A DNA stretch of 64,000 nucleotides, from NCBI GenBank assembly GCA_026929865.2, contig CM049398.1:18513501-18577500 (forward strand), given 5' to 3'. Positions 52,391-64,000 of this stretch are shown piece by piece. Position 1 is the stretch's first letter. Every line of letters starts with the position of its first letter. The notes beneath the pieces were generated by a model. It saw only the letters and a list, made by a program, of their open reading frames with translations. It did no database searches and was not told the DNA's origin. Source of the stretch: Hyperoplus lanceolatus (Eukaryota; Chordata; Actinopteri; Uranoscopiformes; Ammodytidae). The position numbers were made by a program, and so were the translations under genes.

Positions 52391-52394
<4 letters not shown>
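49825..52394. other. grik4: Intron 1, nothing recognised
   Basis: No exon, RNA gene or confident repeat. Confidence 0.45.
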
Positions 52395-52488
<94 letters not shown>

Positions 52489-52497
52489 TGTGTGTGT
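52395..52497. repeat. (TG)n microsatellite
   Basis: About 103 bp of TG with one GGG interruption near 52484; the longest dinucleotide run in the window. Confidence 0.98.
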
Positions 52498-55400
52498 AGA
52501 TGTGCAGTCTGTATTAAAGCAGTACAAGGATTCTAAAATGTATATGATTGATATTTGCTTTTCCTGTTTCAGCCTTGGAAAAGTAGATGACAAAACACAA
52601 GTATTTTCTTGGCAAGGAAAATTGCCTGAAATGGATAAAAGACGACATAAATAGATTAATAGACAAAACATAATGATTGACGGAAGGAACATTTTAAGAA
52701 AAAAATAGGCAAAAAAGTTACTGTATACAAAAACAGGAAAGCCTCAAAGTTGGACTTGTTTGTTTTCTCTTAACGGCACTGACCGATTTTTCTGGTCCAA
52801 TTAGGGCAAATTGTAGCTGACCTAAACATCCAAGAGATACACAGTGACATTAGCATTTATCTGGAGTTGTTTTGCCTGCCCACCTCACACATTTAAATTC
52901 AATATTCAATCCTATAGCTCTGGTGTGTTTTCCACCAACTCAAGATACCGCTTTGTTATTGAAGAGGTTGTGTACAGTGGTGAAAACAGATGCCTGCTGC
53001 ATCTATAAAAAAAACTAATAATAAAATAAATCCCATAAGGGAGGTGAGAGTAAACCAAAAGAGCAATAAAACCCAATACAATTAGCTGTGAGGCACTCAA
53101 GCACTTCATATAGCCTGGGGGACTGCAGCGTTGGCTGATGATTTGGGGGTTATCATTGTGAGCGAGCCTTTGTACAGTCAAATACAATACATGTTGTCGT
53201 TGGTTTGATTATCAATCTATCTATATTGATTATAGCAGCTTTGAAGTCCAAGGATGTGCTGCTGCTATGTTTGGATGGAAGACATGCCAATAGTGTGATC
53301 ATTTCAGCCATAATCTGGACAAGATATTATTTTGAATTTGCTGCTGTGTGGATGTCAATCTCCATTTCAGGGTTCTTCTGAGGATTGGAAGAGCTCATCT
53401 CCGGACAGAGAAAAGTCCAGAAATCCGAATGATGAATATGTATGAAGCTGGGTTTTATATTTGAGAGATTTGAAAACTCTATGGAAGCCATGGTAAATGG
53501 TATTAAATGCTGATGCCATTTATGGTGTAAGTTTGGATCAGATAGGATAACTGAGACATCCATTCTTTCCCAAAAATGTAAAGAACCATCTTCTATCATC
53601 TAAAAATGACAGAATGCCTACCTTGAAACATACATGTCTGTCCACAAAATACACTCTGACCAAAGCACATTCTTTGTTCCACACATCAACGAACACTTAA
53701 ATCCATTGCTTAGTGCAGAGATATATAATCCATGTCCCCTGAACCATAATATTTTAATTGAATGTGTGCCTGAGATTTTACATCCAAATAAAACCAGTGG
53801 GCCTATGAAGCTCTTGCCCGCTGCAGGAGATAGGCATCCGCTTAGTGCATAAAATGACGTGCTTTGCCCACACCCTTTCAGTCAGACTGAGATGAAAAGA
53901 ACCCGGGAAGAGACTTTGTCCTGTGATGATATCAGATGAGTGGATATGACTTGTTTTTTACAAGCTAGTTATTTGTTGTTCAACTGTGTGATCAGCACAG
54001 GAAAAGTTATCTTCAAACAAACTTCCAGTGTTGTACTCAGCTCTGCAAGTCTGATTCTGATGATTAGGTTTGACGTTGCAACATTAAAACTGCAGTGTGG
54101 ATATTCTACTGTACATTTACCTTAAGCTGAGTAAGGCTTAACCATTTCAGGGTAGGTTACTTTTATCTCCTGCCTCTGCATTCGAATTTATCTAAATGAA
54201 GAACCATTGCACTTAGCCAGTAACACAATATCTATCTTCAAAGGAACTCGACTCTATGTGTCTGTTTCTCGCCAACCGTTCATCTCATTTATTTCAAACT
54301 TGCCATGTGTGCTGCTGAGGCCCCAATGGTGTGCAGTGCAGAGTGTGAAGTTGACTTGTGGTTCTGTAACAGCGAAAACCTTTTCAAGTCAGCCGTACTT
54401 TGGTACATATCAAAACATGCTGTTACAGTACCGGTGCTTGGAGCTGCTAAAAAGGACAACAGTGTGTTGCTACTGTTAAAGACCTCTTGCACGGACACAT
54501 ACTGAACTGTTGAACTAATTAATTAGAAAGCCTGCTCTCAGACATCTGCTGCTCATTTTATTGTGTTTTCCGTTCTGCCTGACATATCGAAGTGTGTTAA
54601 AGCTTGTTTAAATGTTGGTTATTCATGCAGCCGGCTGATGTAACTCAGCTCTTCAATGATTTTCAATACTGACTTAGTGTGGCCAATATGGCTATTGATG
54701 CAGCATACAGTTGTTGAATTCATAACTAGACTGCTAAGATCCATCTATTCTTTACATACATGAACCATTTTTCCTATTCTATTTCTTTCCCGTTTGAGAA
54801 CACAGTGAACAGATACCGCGCCTGCTTAACTGCCCATAAGTAGTACTTGACAGCTCTGCTATTAAAATGTCACTGAGTACATTCTTCCAAATAGAAAACA
54901 AATGCAGCAATCGTCAATAAAGCATATTTGTTTAAAGATATTTGGGGGGGCATTTTCACCTCCAATTGATAGATGGATTTGGTAATTATATGACATGCAC
55001 GGTAACCACTTGGCAATTGTCCCAATGTGTTTTTTTTATTGCCACAATATCTTCATAGAATGCATACCAATATACCATGTAGTATAGCATGATTAAATTC
55101 CTTTTTAATAACCTCTCTCTCTTCAGTCTTATTGTGGTGGAATTACATAATTTTTTCCTGCATAAAAAAATATGACATGTACTACCTACATTGTGTCCAT
55201 ACATTACTTCATTATCCTACATTGTAACAAATAGATTTTGCATACAAAAATCATGTATATAATTTCTGAATAACATGTTGTCTCATCATTCTTATATTCT
55301 CATGTGGCAGACTGATTTAATATTCAAGGTTAATTACACAGTGTAGAATCTCTGAAAAGCTTCATCCATAAATCCATAAAAGCCAAATCACTTACAGAGG

Positions 55401-55932
55401 TTTCAAATACATGTACTGCAGTAAACAGTGTGTTAGAAAATGTATTTTTTGCAGTGTTCTTGTAAATATTGTAGAACAGGTGCAGGATCTTAAAAAGTTT
55501 AAGCTTTCAAGCTTTCATCATAAATCAGATGTTTACATTGAATTGCACTCAGCCTTTGAGAACAAAAGTACCGGTAGATTCCACCCACTAAAAGCTGCTC
55601 CTGAAGTTAAGGATATGGATTCATTAAAAACAATGTTGTGCCATTTGAAGCACTCTAGATTAATGAAGAACAGTGTGCACAACATGTCAAATGTTGGTGT
55701 GAATAAATCCTTGGGAGCAGCTTTCTGTACATTTAACTTTTATTGTAGATCTTAAAGATAAGAAAAGTTTTACAAACATGACTTGTCTTTACAGGTTTTA
55801 GGACTGATGATCATTGGCCACATGGACCTTTCTGGTTGTTATTTATATGGAAATAATAACGCATTTATCAGTGTAGTTAATTGTGTGTGTTTTTTATTTC
55901 TCACAACCGGTTTTCACTTCACTTGTTCCCAG
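52498..55932. other. grik4: Intron 1, 3' part; nothing recognised
   Basis: AT-rich DNA up to the acceptor of grik4 exon 2. A 114-codon frame at 55411-55755 has no recognisable domain. Confidence 0.45.
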
Positions 55933-56097
55933 CTGCCATCCTTGATGACCCTATGGAGTGCAGCAGAGGAGAGCGTTTGGCCATCACGCTGGCCAAAGAC
56001 AGCATCAACAGGAGCAGCAACCGCTCGACCACTGGCAAGCTGGAGGTGGACATCTTTGAACTGCTCAGAGACAGTGAATATGAGATGGGGGAAACAA
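55933..56097 (+). CDS. grik4: grik4 second coding exon (amino-terminal domain)
   Basis: 165 bp, acceptor AG 55931-55932, donor GTAAGT from 56098; it begins in phase 1 and ends in phase 1. With the preceding exon it encodes residues 28-83: [20 protein letters not shown], then [17 protein letters not shown] and [26 protein letters not shown] is characteristic of GluK4 rather than GluK5, which supports the grik4 call. The region is the first strand and helix of the extracellular LIVBP-like domain that directs subunit assembly. INRSSNRS supplies two N-glycosylation sequons (Asn53, Asn57) in a variable loop. The longer open frame through this exon is in the wrong frame or runs into intron. Confidence 0.95.
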
Positions 56098-57109
56098 GTA
56101 AGTAACACAGGGAAGAAATACCAATTAATTAATTGGCGACAAAAACAATTTTTTGATGTGTGTTTGTTCACACTGGTACCAGGCTGTCGGTTGGTACGCA
56201 GAAATAAACACAGAGAAAGTGAATAAATAAATAAAAATAAATGTGAGGCACTGCCAGGGCCAATTCAACAATTGCACCAGCAAAAAGGAATCTCTTGTTT
56301 TGAAAATCGGCAAACCTGTCATTTCAATTCTGGCAAAACTATCGGCTCTTAACTCTGCCTCTCGAAATGTTCCCTCACACTGTATGAAGAGATAGGTCCG
56401 TCGGGTTCAACAATATTTTGTCAAACGGAAGCATCCAAATTATTGAAAATGGATGACCGAGTGGTGGGATACAGGAAAGCAAAATGAGCTGTCATATGTT
56501 GATAGCTGCAGTAGTGTGAAATGGTTTGTTTATGCTGTTGGCTGTTTTTTTGTATATTGGCAAACTTCACCTTTCTGGGGCTGGGCGGAGGGGAAAAAAA
56601 TGTTTTGTATAAAGGAAAAGTCACTATAATGAAAAACATGGCTTGATCTATGTCCGACCTTCAGCAGAGAGGTGTATGGATCTTTTTTTTTAAAAGGCCA
56701 TTATTAGATTTTCAGTAATTTGTCATACAGATGTGTCAAATGCATCAATGAGGGGGGCTCCATTGACGCATTCTTGAGTACCTCTTTGTTATTTATTATA
56801 TCATTGCCTGGCTTCACGGTACCTAGAACGTCATATGCCATACACCTCAGTGTTTATTGGATAATTTTTCTTTGATAAATATATCCCAAATCAATACAGC
56901 ATAGTGTGTGTTTGCAGAAAACAAACCGATAAAAAGAGCTGTGACAAGAAGTGTGGGGATTGATTTTCAATACGACACATTTCCATTTTCCAAGAGCTTC
57001 AGTGGTGTCACTTGATCCACAGAAACACCGCTTCTCTTACCACAACAACGAGAAACCATATTACATTCTCTTCCTGGTTCACTACAAATGCTTCCATAAT
57101 ACGGATCTT

Positions 57110-57111
<2 letters not shown>

Positions 57112-57174
<63 letters not shown>
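57112..57174. repeat. (TG)n microsatellite
   Basis: About 63 bp of TG within grik4 intron 2. Confidence 0.97.
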
Positions 57175-57176
<2 letters not shown>

Positions 57177-58582
57177 ATGGTAACAGACATTGGTGTTCAG
57201 ATGTTTTGTGTGTGACAGTGTGTGTGTAGGTATGTGTGTGTAATTAGAGGCAGGAATTGGATTAGGGACGGATCAGTGGCCGCAGTTTAAATGGAAATAT
57301 CACAGAGGGAGCACACTACCTGCCCACAGAAGTCCCACCCGCGCCTTTCAAGCACCCGCGTCTCCTGCCTGTGTAATATACTGCCCCTTAATGGACGCCG
57401 CATTGGACTAGTTTCTGCTCTTAAGGCAGGAAACTTCATGTGACTCCAATTCACCAGCAGCAGTTTTTTTCACAGTCATATGTTGAGAATAAGATCATGA
57501 ATGCTTAGTGAAAAACATTCTAAAAAATAAAAAATAAAAAAAGGAAGGAAGGAAGAACATTAAATCCATAATGTCTGAAAGGAAGTGAAAGCTAATGTTC
57601 AACCTGCAAGCACAATGGGAGAGAATTTTGAGTGTGCGTATGCGAGCATGTTTTATGGCTGTAATTTGGTGTGGTTGGTTCTATTCTAATTAAAAATGCT
57701 ATTTTTCTTTTTTTCCTGTCTTGTCAATTTGCCCTTCCTCTTGTCAAAGCAATGCCTAAGCCGAACTCTTTACAGCCCTCTTATCATTCCAAGGTTCCAA
57801 TAGCTGGTATTGGTCAGTGAAAATCAATGTTAAGCGACCACAGTGAGAGCCGCTGTACTGTCCTGACAATTGGCAGCACTAATGGACACCTTGGCACTGG
57901 CGTCAAGGGACAAACTGCAATAGAGGAAGGCAGAGTTTTGACACAGGCTTTTCATGCTCATATATCCAGGCTCTAACACACACACCAATGGCTATGCAGA
58001 GAGCAAAAAAACAACATTGTCACGGGGTCCATGAGCATGATCGTGGGCAGTCAAATCGTTCAATTTAATAATTTGGTGAAGCAATGCAGACAGGTGCAAG
58101 TGTGTGTGTGTATGTGTGAGGTGTTAGTGTGTTCCTGTCTTACTGGCCCATGGGGTGACTAAGGGATTACTTATTAATCATTCGATTCACTGCCCCTGGA
58201 TTCACAGCAAAGGCCTTGAAACGGTCCCTGTTTGCCTTTTTCAAACACGTTGCCGATTAATGCTCTGAATTTGCCCCATTAACCAACACCAAATTATCAC
58301 GTCACACGTACCTACTTTATGCACACACATGAAAAGTACAATGTGTTTGTGCATCGTGTCTGCCTCACATCATTAACTGTAGCGGTTTAATTAGAAGCCA
58401 GGGATTATGAACTCAGAAGAAAAATAGCATTTTGTTTTCCAGTATGGAAGATTAAAGCATATGGCCTGTGTACATCAGAGTGGAGTACAAATGTGCATTT
58501 ACTAAAATGTTTCCATCCAAAGATTTGTTACCAAAGGTAAAGTCTTTCAATCAGTCCTTGTAAATGTAGAAAACCAAATGGG

Positions 58583-58652
58583 GTGTGTGTGTGTGTGTGT
58601 GTGTGTGTGTCTGTGTGTGTGTGTCTGTGTGTCTGTGTGTCTGTGTCTGTGT
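58583..58652. repeat. (TG)n / TCTG compound microsatellite
   Basis: A TG run broken by several TCTG units, within grik4 intron 2. The 162-codon frame that starts in it is low-complexity at first and then unremarkable intron. Confidence 0.95.
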
Positions 58653-59219
58653 TTCACTTTTGGGGATATTACGGTATTTATGTGCACATTTTCAAATACC
58701 AGATTTTATGTTTCAAGCCTCCAGATATCTCTGCCTGGCACTATTTCTGTCTCTCAGCCTTCCGCACTGTCTGTCACTCTGTTTATCTGTCTGTGTCACT
58801 TCCCATTTTTATATCTCTCTGTCCCCATTTGGGAAAGTCAGTTATATGAATATCAGTTTCTTCCCCAAGCTATGAAGCTCTCATCATCAGAGGTCTCTGG
58901 GATTTTTCTGTATGTGTGTCACGTTGCGCATATTAAACACGGACAAATGCGTTTGGCCTTGCACGCGTGTTTCTCCAACACATGTAGGTCTCGCGTTCCC
59001 CTAAGACAGTGGAAGTGCTGGCTCAGGCCGCTATCAGTTGAGATAGTCAGCATGTGCATCTATTAACATCTGGCTGAAGAGGGACTTTTTTTAAATGCCT
59101 TTACTCAGATTATTCAAGAAAGCCTACACTACACTATACTTTCCTGTATACTTACTATCTCTCTCTCGCTATCTCTGTCCCTTCTTTTTCCCCCCACCCA
59201 TATCTCTGTTATCCCACAG

Positions 59220-59317
59220 TGTGCCAGATCATGTCTAAAGGGGTGGTGGCAGTCCTCGGCCCCTCCGCCAGTCCGGCCTCCAACTCCATCATCAGCAATA
59301 TCTGCGGAGAGAAAGAG
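59220..59317 (+). CDS. grik4: grik4 third coding exon (amino-terminal domain)
   Basis: 98 bp; it completes the split ATG methionine codon (A from 56097, TG here) and ends in phase 0 before GTGAGT at 59318. It encodes [20 protein letters not shown], then [13 protein letters not shown], residues 83-115, the conserved second strand region of the kainate receptor amino-terminal domain (family form [19 protein letters not shown]). Met-Ser replaces the usual Leu-Pro after MCQI. The next exon, expected to continue with a PH(F/I)KV-type sequence, was not found before 64000. Confidence 0.95.
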
Positions 59318-60611
59318 GTGAGTTTACGCACCCCAACTGGCCTGCAGCCGCATAGTCCGTGTTTGGCAGCGTGTTCGCAGCGCAGCCACAAATACAGTGT
59401 TCTCAACAATGATGCTCATTAATAACAGCTGTGTGTTTTTTTTGGTTGGAGATTGAGGGGGAATGAAATCCAACTTGTTAGTGAAGATGATGAAATATCT
59501 CAACAGCGACATAACTGTCTATTCCGGTCCCAATCAAATTGAAGCACCAGCCGGGCATTTTTTCATTTCCTCCATTCCCCTCATTAGCTTTCAGCGGTTT
59601 GTGACTTGCTAGCCTCTGTTTTGAGATTATTTTTTAAACGAATACAAAAAAGGAAAAGAAATTAACAAGTACAAGTATTGTTGTTTTGGTCAGCTCACGA
59701 GGATTGATACGCCCGATGTGTGGTGTTTGAAATGAAGATATTTACAGAGAAGACAGATGATAGTATCAATGATATTATTCTGACACAACCCCTCAAAAAA
59801 CATATCTCTATATCTGATCAGTGAAGAAAAACAGGTTTTCCACACATTTAAACATGACTGGGTGGATATGGCTTCAGAGCCCAACTGCATGCGAGCATAT
59901 CCAAGTTGGATGGTAATTGGCTTGTCTGAACTCTGACACGGTGGGTTTTGCCGATTGATGTCAAGAGACACAGCGCATTTTGAAATGTATAAAACCATAA
60001 ATTAGAGGAAAATCAATTCTAAATAAGAAAATATATGTGTAACATTTATCTTTGATGGTTTTACTGCCATGCTTCAGTTCACTGTATTTTACACCATGCA
60101 TATATAATTTCAATTATAAAAGTTAAAACACCCATGCTGATATTGATCTCTATGCTAACTACAGATTTCTGAAAACAACACGTCATAGATCTTTCAGTTC
60201 ATCAATCATTTGGTTTTCACCAGTGTTTGCTGGAGTGCTCCCCCAACATAATTGGATGTGATAGGAAGAGAAACCAACCGCCTTTCCAACAGCATGAATT
60301 TGATCAGCATGAGACATCCCATTACTAATCCAGTCTATAATGTCTTCTGCTACAGTACAGCCAGTGTTTCTAATGAGGCACTAGTCTGTTATAGAAGGAC
60401 CAGGAGTCCCTGCTGTTAAAATTATCTGGTGGCACTGACTGAATGCTTTGAAATACCCACTGTGATAATACCACTGTATTCTATTAAATGCCCCATAAAG
60501 TGAAAAATTGAACATTTGAGTTGTCAAGCGGGATACGTAGTCAAACAGACATACAAGTACTCTAATAAATAGATACCTTTCCCACAGCTTCCCAGTGCCC
60601 CCAGACAATTT
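59318..60611 (+). other. grik4: grik4 intron 3, 5' part; nothing recognised
   Basis: AT-rich intronic DNA with no exon or repeat recognised up to the Tc1-like element. Confidence 0.5.
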
Positions 60612-62153
60612 CAATATTACCATTTCTCTCAAACATTGTTCACAAATCTGTCTAAATGTGTGATAGTGAGCACTTCTGCTTTGCTGAGATAATCCATCCC
60701 ACCTCACAGGTGTGCCACATCAAGATGCTGATCTGACATCACGATTAGTGCACAGGTGTGCCTTAGACTGTCCACAATAAAAGGCCACCCTGAAATGTGC
60801 AGTTTTGTCTCACAGCAAAATGCCACAGATGCCACAAGCATTGAGGGAGCGTGCAATTGGCATGCTGACAGCAGGAATGTCAACCAGATATGTTGCTCGT
60901 GCATTGAATGTTCATTTCTCCACCATAAGCTGTCTCCAAAGGCGTTTCAGAGAATATGGCAGTACATCCAACCGGCCTCAAAACCGCAGACCACGTGTAA
61001 CCACACCAGCCCAGGACCTCCACATCCAGCAGGTTCACCTCCAAGATCGTCTGAGACCAGCCACTGAGACAGCTGCTGAAACAATTGGTTTGCATAACCA
61101 AACAATTTCTGCACAAACTGTCAGAAACCGTCTCAGGGAAGCTCAACTGCATGCTCGTCGTCCTCATCTGGGTCTTGACCTGACTCCAGCTCGTCGCCGT
61201 AACAGACTTGAGTGGGCAAATGCTCACATTCGATGGCGTCTGGCACGTTGGAGAGGTGTTCTCTTCACGGATGAATCTCGGTTTACATTGTTCAGGGCAG
61301 ATGGCAGACAGCGTGTGTGGCGTCGTGTGGGTGAGCGCTTTGCTGATGTCAATGTTGTGGGTCGAGTGGCCCATGGTGGCGGTGGGGTTATGGTATGGGC
61401 AGGCATCTGTTATGGACGAAGAACACAGGTGCATTTTATTGATGGCATTTTGAATGCACAGAGATACCGTGATAAGATCCTGAGGCCCATTGTTGTGCCA
61501 TACATCCATGAACATCACCTCACGTTTCAGCAAGATAATGCACGGCCCCATGTTGCAAGGATCTGTACACAATTCTTGGAAGCTGAAAATGTCCCAGTTC
61601 TTGCATGGCCAGCATACTCACCGGACATGTCGCCCATTGAGCATGTTTGGGATGTGCTTGACCGGCGTATACGACAGCGTGCACCACATCCCACTAATAT
61701 CCAGCAACTTCGCACAGCCATTGAAGAGGAGTGGACCAACATTCCACAGGCCACAATTGACAATCTGATAAACTCTATGCGAAGAATATGTGTGCACTGC
61801 ATGAGGCAAATGGTGGTCACACCAGATACTGACTGGTTCTGAGTCCCCAGACCCCCAATAAAGCAAAAAAATGCACATTTCAGAGTGGCCTTTTATTGTG
61901 GACAGTCTAAGGCACACCTGTGCACTAATCATGATGTCAGATCAGCATCTTGATGTGGCACACCTGTGAGGTGGGATGGATTATCTCAGCAAAGCAGAAG
62001 TGCTCACTATCACACATTTAGACAGATTTGTGAACAATGTTTGAGAGAAATGGTAATATTGTGTATCTGGAATGAATTTTAGATTTTTAAGTCCATCTCA
62101 TGAAAAATGGGAGCAAAAACAAAAGTGTTGCCTTTATATTTTTGTTGAGTGTA
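60612..62153 (+). mobile_element. Tc1-like transposon, left end truncated
   Basis: The left inverted repeat 60612-~60808 ('caatattaccatttctctca' onwards) matches, in reverse complement, ~61866-62061 on the right with few differences. The right side continues another 90 bp to 'tatatttttgttgagtg' and a TA dinucleotide near 62152-62153, the usual terminus of this family. The corresponding 90 bp is absent on the left: sequence before 60612 bears no resemblance. The element therefore has an intact transposase frame but only one complete end, with long inverted repeats of the IR/DR type. It lies in grik4 intron 3 in the same orientation as the gene. Confidence 0.9.
60820..61842 (+). CDS. Tc1-family DDE transposase, 340 aa, intact
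   Basis: Full-length Tc1/mariner transposase, an enzyme that cuts the element out at its inverted repeats and inserts it at TA sites. The start is ATG 60820 (MPQMPQALRERA); the frame is open upstream only to a TTG. Residues 1-110 form the paired-like DNA-binding region with helix-turn-helix (MSTRYVARALNVHFSTISCL) and a basic NRRPR hook. The catalytic triad is Asp151 (FTDESRF), Asp239 (QQDNARPH) and Glu274 (SPIEHVWD), with 34 residues between the last two (DD34E). A glycine-rich HGGGGVMVW box is at 185-193. Length equals the family norm. There is no stop or frameshift. An AATAAA follows at 61857-61862. Confidence 0.95.
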   Translation: MPQMPQALRERAIGMLTAGMSTRYVARALNVHFSTISCLQRRFREYGSTSNRPQNRRPRVTTPAQDLHIQQVHLQDRLRPATETAAETIGLHNQTISAQTVRNRLREAQLHARRPHLGLDLTPARRRNRLEWANAHIRWRLARWRGVLFTDESRFTLFRADGRQRVWRRVGERFADVNVVGRVAHGGGGVMVWAGICYGRRTQVHFIDGILNAQRYRDKILRPIVVPYIHEHHLTFQQDNARPHVARICTQFLEAENVPVLAWPAYSPDMSPIEHVWDVLDRRIRQRAPHPTNIQQLRTAIEEEWTNIPQATIDNLINSMRRICVHCMRQMVVTPDTDWF

Positions 62154-63432
62154 GTTACACAGAAAGTAGGATTATAAGATTTACTGTTGTCATATTGAAT
62201 TAATCTTCATTACACTTCTTAAGCACTGATTCTTTTTCCATGGTATTATTTTGATTTTAACAATAACAATGTGATTTTGATGGTAATATTTAGCAATGCG
62301 ATGTACACAGGTCATGTTCTCTTATAATGCCCCTTTTGAAATAGCCAGATTAAGTGTCCAGAATTTATTATTATTTATGTAAACAACTTAAACAAAATAA
62401 TGGTCAAAATTGTGCCAAATGTGCAGTAAGTGTTGCAACACAATAAATGTTATTATTGTTTTATCACCGGTGAAAAGAAGAATTCAGATGCTTACTATAA
62501 CAATATAAGCATTATTAGCAAAATACCTTTAAAGTATTCAAAGTTGCCCATAAATAGCAATAAGTTAACGCTGAACATTGGACCCTGTGAGTAGGGTAAT
62601 ACACTAGTGTATATTTTTGGATTACTGTTGAATAGTTATGTAAGTATGTTATTACTGTTGTAGTTTGTCAATGTGGAGACATTTTTAACTGTTTCAAATA
62701 CTTAATATCGAAGAGCAGTACCTTAGAGAAGACAGTATCTTACATGGTGAAGTGTTGTGCTTAATAGAAATAGCCCATTTGTAGCCTTTCATTATAACTT
62801 TGCAGGTTTTGTGAAATGTGTTTGAGATTTCGAAATGTTGTGTCTGCTCTGACATGACTGTGGAATATGCCTGAGTTTGATGTGCAGTGAAATATTTTTC
62901 TCCACCTCACAGTAGCCACAAGAAGAGCTTGATTTTAGAGTTCAAATGTAGCAACAGAACACTTGCTTCTTCTCTTACCGGGAAAAGAGGAGAATATACC
63001 GAATGCTTGAATCTTTAGAAGTAGAGAGAATAAATTATGTAGATGGGATGTTGGCAATGTCGTGTTGTTAAAAGCCTGACAACCAAACCCACTCCAATGT
63101 ATGTTAATACTCCTGATGTTAGTATCAAATCTGCAGCTTTTATAAAAACATAGATTTGGTGGTGTTGCCCACAAAATGAACAATCACATATTAGTAAGTG
63201 TTTATTATAAGAAGATGTTATATTGTGTCCACCCCCAGTGCAAGATGACTCATGAAGAATATTCAGTCAGTCGACAGGAATAGATGAGGAGATTTTTTTA
63301 AATATAAACTTACTCACAAATGCTTTTTTGGACACTTAGAGCCAAATCCACACAAAATAAATTGATTGCGCGCCCTAATACCTCTATGATTTGCAGTGAA
63401 ATAGCCCCCTTAATCTGCACCCTATTCACTTC
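62154..63432 (+). other. grik4: grik4 intron 3, nothing recognised
   Basis: AT-rich DNA; no exon, RNA gene or repeat recognised. Confidence 0.45.
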
Positions 63433-64000
63433 CAGTGGCGGCTCCTGACAATAATCTCAGGGGGGGCAATTGTTGCCATGATGGGTTAAATTACCCAAAA
63501 TGAACCTAAATCAGATAGCTAATATGACAATGTCATATTGCATTTAACAGTTTGTTTTTCCTGTTCATCTGGCATAACCACTCTGGCAACATTAGACAAG
63601 CATTGTACTGTACAGTATTTTTGTACATTAAGTTAGTTAATTTCTTGAATAACATTATTTTAGCTCTAAAATTATTTAATTATCCGGCTGTGGCCATCAC
63701 AGATAACTTGTCATCTACCAGTGTGCTCCTCAGATAGGCTTCCTTTAAAAGTTAAGAGACCTGCTCTACAATTAATCACAATAATCTGATTGATTTGACA
63801 GTTGTGTTCTGAACAAAAATGGATGCTGGCATAGCATATGTGCAATCATCACATTGGTTTGCGTTACTACTGTCTACCTTTCTTTATATGTCCATGCTGT
63901 CTACAGCACTGTTACTTGGTAGGCGGGTTTATGCCGTGGACGGACAGCAGCTGTCAGAGTAAACAAACAGTCTATGGATCAGCTGTTGAACGGCGCAGGC
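63433..64000. mobile_element. Left part of a hAT-like element, runs off the window
   Basis: The sequence CAGTGGCGGCTCCTGACAA at 63433 has the CAGTGGCGG start seen at the ends of many hAT transposons. It is followed by a G-run ('tcagggggggcaat'), also common in such fish elements. The preceding 8 bp, TTCACTTC (63425-63432), would be the target duplication to look for on the far side. The other end is outside the window, and no transposase segment was recognised. Confidence 0.45.

Larger units (their letters stand above)
56098..59219 (+). other. grik4: grik4 intron 2 (3122 bp)
   Basis: GTAAGT donor, T/C-rich tract and CACAG acceptor at 59215-59219. It contains two TG microsatellites and no other recognised feature. 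Confidence 0.9.

Noticed and set aside
55783-56226. 147-codon + strand frame crossing grik4 exon 2
   Set aside because: It reads exon 2 in the wrong frame and ignores its clear splice sites; the correct frame gives the conserved GluK4 sequence.
60880-61572. 230-codon open frame on the minus strand
   Set aside because: It is exactly antisense to the intact Tc1 transposase, and the long minus frame is a by-product of that coding sequence.
59318-64000. Search for the next grik4 coding exon
   Set aside because: No frame with a plausible acceptor continues the kainate receptor amino-terminal domain before the window ends.

Overview
The window is vertebrate nuclear DNA, almost certainly from a teleost fish. 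It has a split receptor gene with long introns, many (CA/TG)n microsatellites, and interspersed repeats typical of ray-finned fish: a Tc1-like element, hAT/Harbinger/TTAA MITEs, L2-type LINEs and tRNA-derived SINEs. I saw nothing prokaryotic, no CRISPR array, and no free-standing tRNA or rRNA gene.

One host gene is supported: grik4, the kainate-type ionotropic glutamate receptor subunit 4 (GluK4/KA1), on the + strand. Three coding exons are visible: 5803-5884 (start and signal peptide, within an exon starting at 5751), 55933-56097 and 59220-59317. They splice in phase into the first 115 residues, covering the signal peptide and the start of the amino-terminal domain. The rest of the receptor lies beyond 64000. 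The exon at 5751 has a 3' splice site, so at least one 5'-UTR exon should lie upstream. Intron 1 is about 50 kb and holds most of the window.

Layout. 1-5750: upstream flank or 5' intron with two repeat blocks. 5751-5884: first coding exon. 6.6-7.5 kb: GC-richer repeat with a near-perfect hairpin. 11-12.6 kb: MITE, inverted repeat and SINE. 13033-18064: a 5-kb fold-back element with arms of about 2.3 kb that contain mirrored tandem arrays. 20193-27746 and 32568-40144: two nearly identical direct copies of about 7.55 kb. The 4.8 kb between them carries an L2-type LINE broken by at least three nested insertions. 45.2-46.3 kb: a SINE split by a hAT-like element with an exact 8-bp target-site duplication. 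47.9-49.8 kb: two TTAA-flanked elements. 55933-59317: exons 2 and 3. 60612-62153: a Tc1-like element with an intact 340-aa transposase but no outer left end. 63433-64000: one end of a hAT-like element that leaves the window.

The most notable items are the 7.55-kb duplication (a real segmental duplication or an assembly artefact), the fold-back element, the nested insertions in the L2 reading frame, and the intact Tc1 transposase inside a grik4 intron. I found no clearly new multi-gene system. The remaining long ORFs are low-complexity, antisense to the transposase, or chance frames in intronic DNA.
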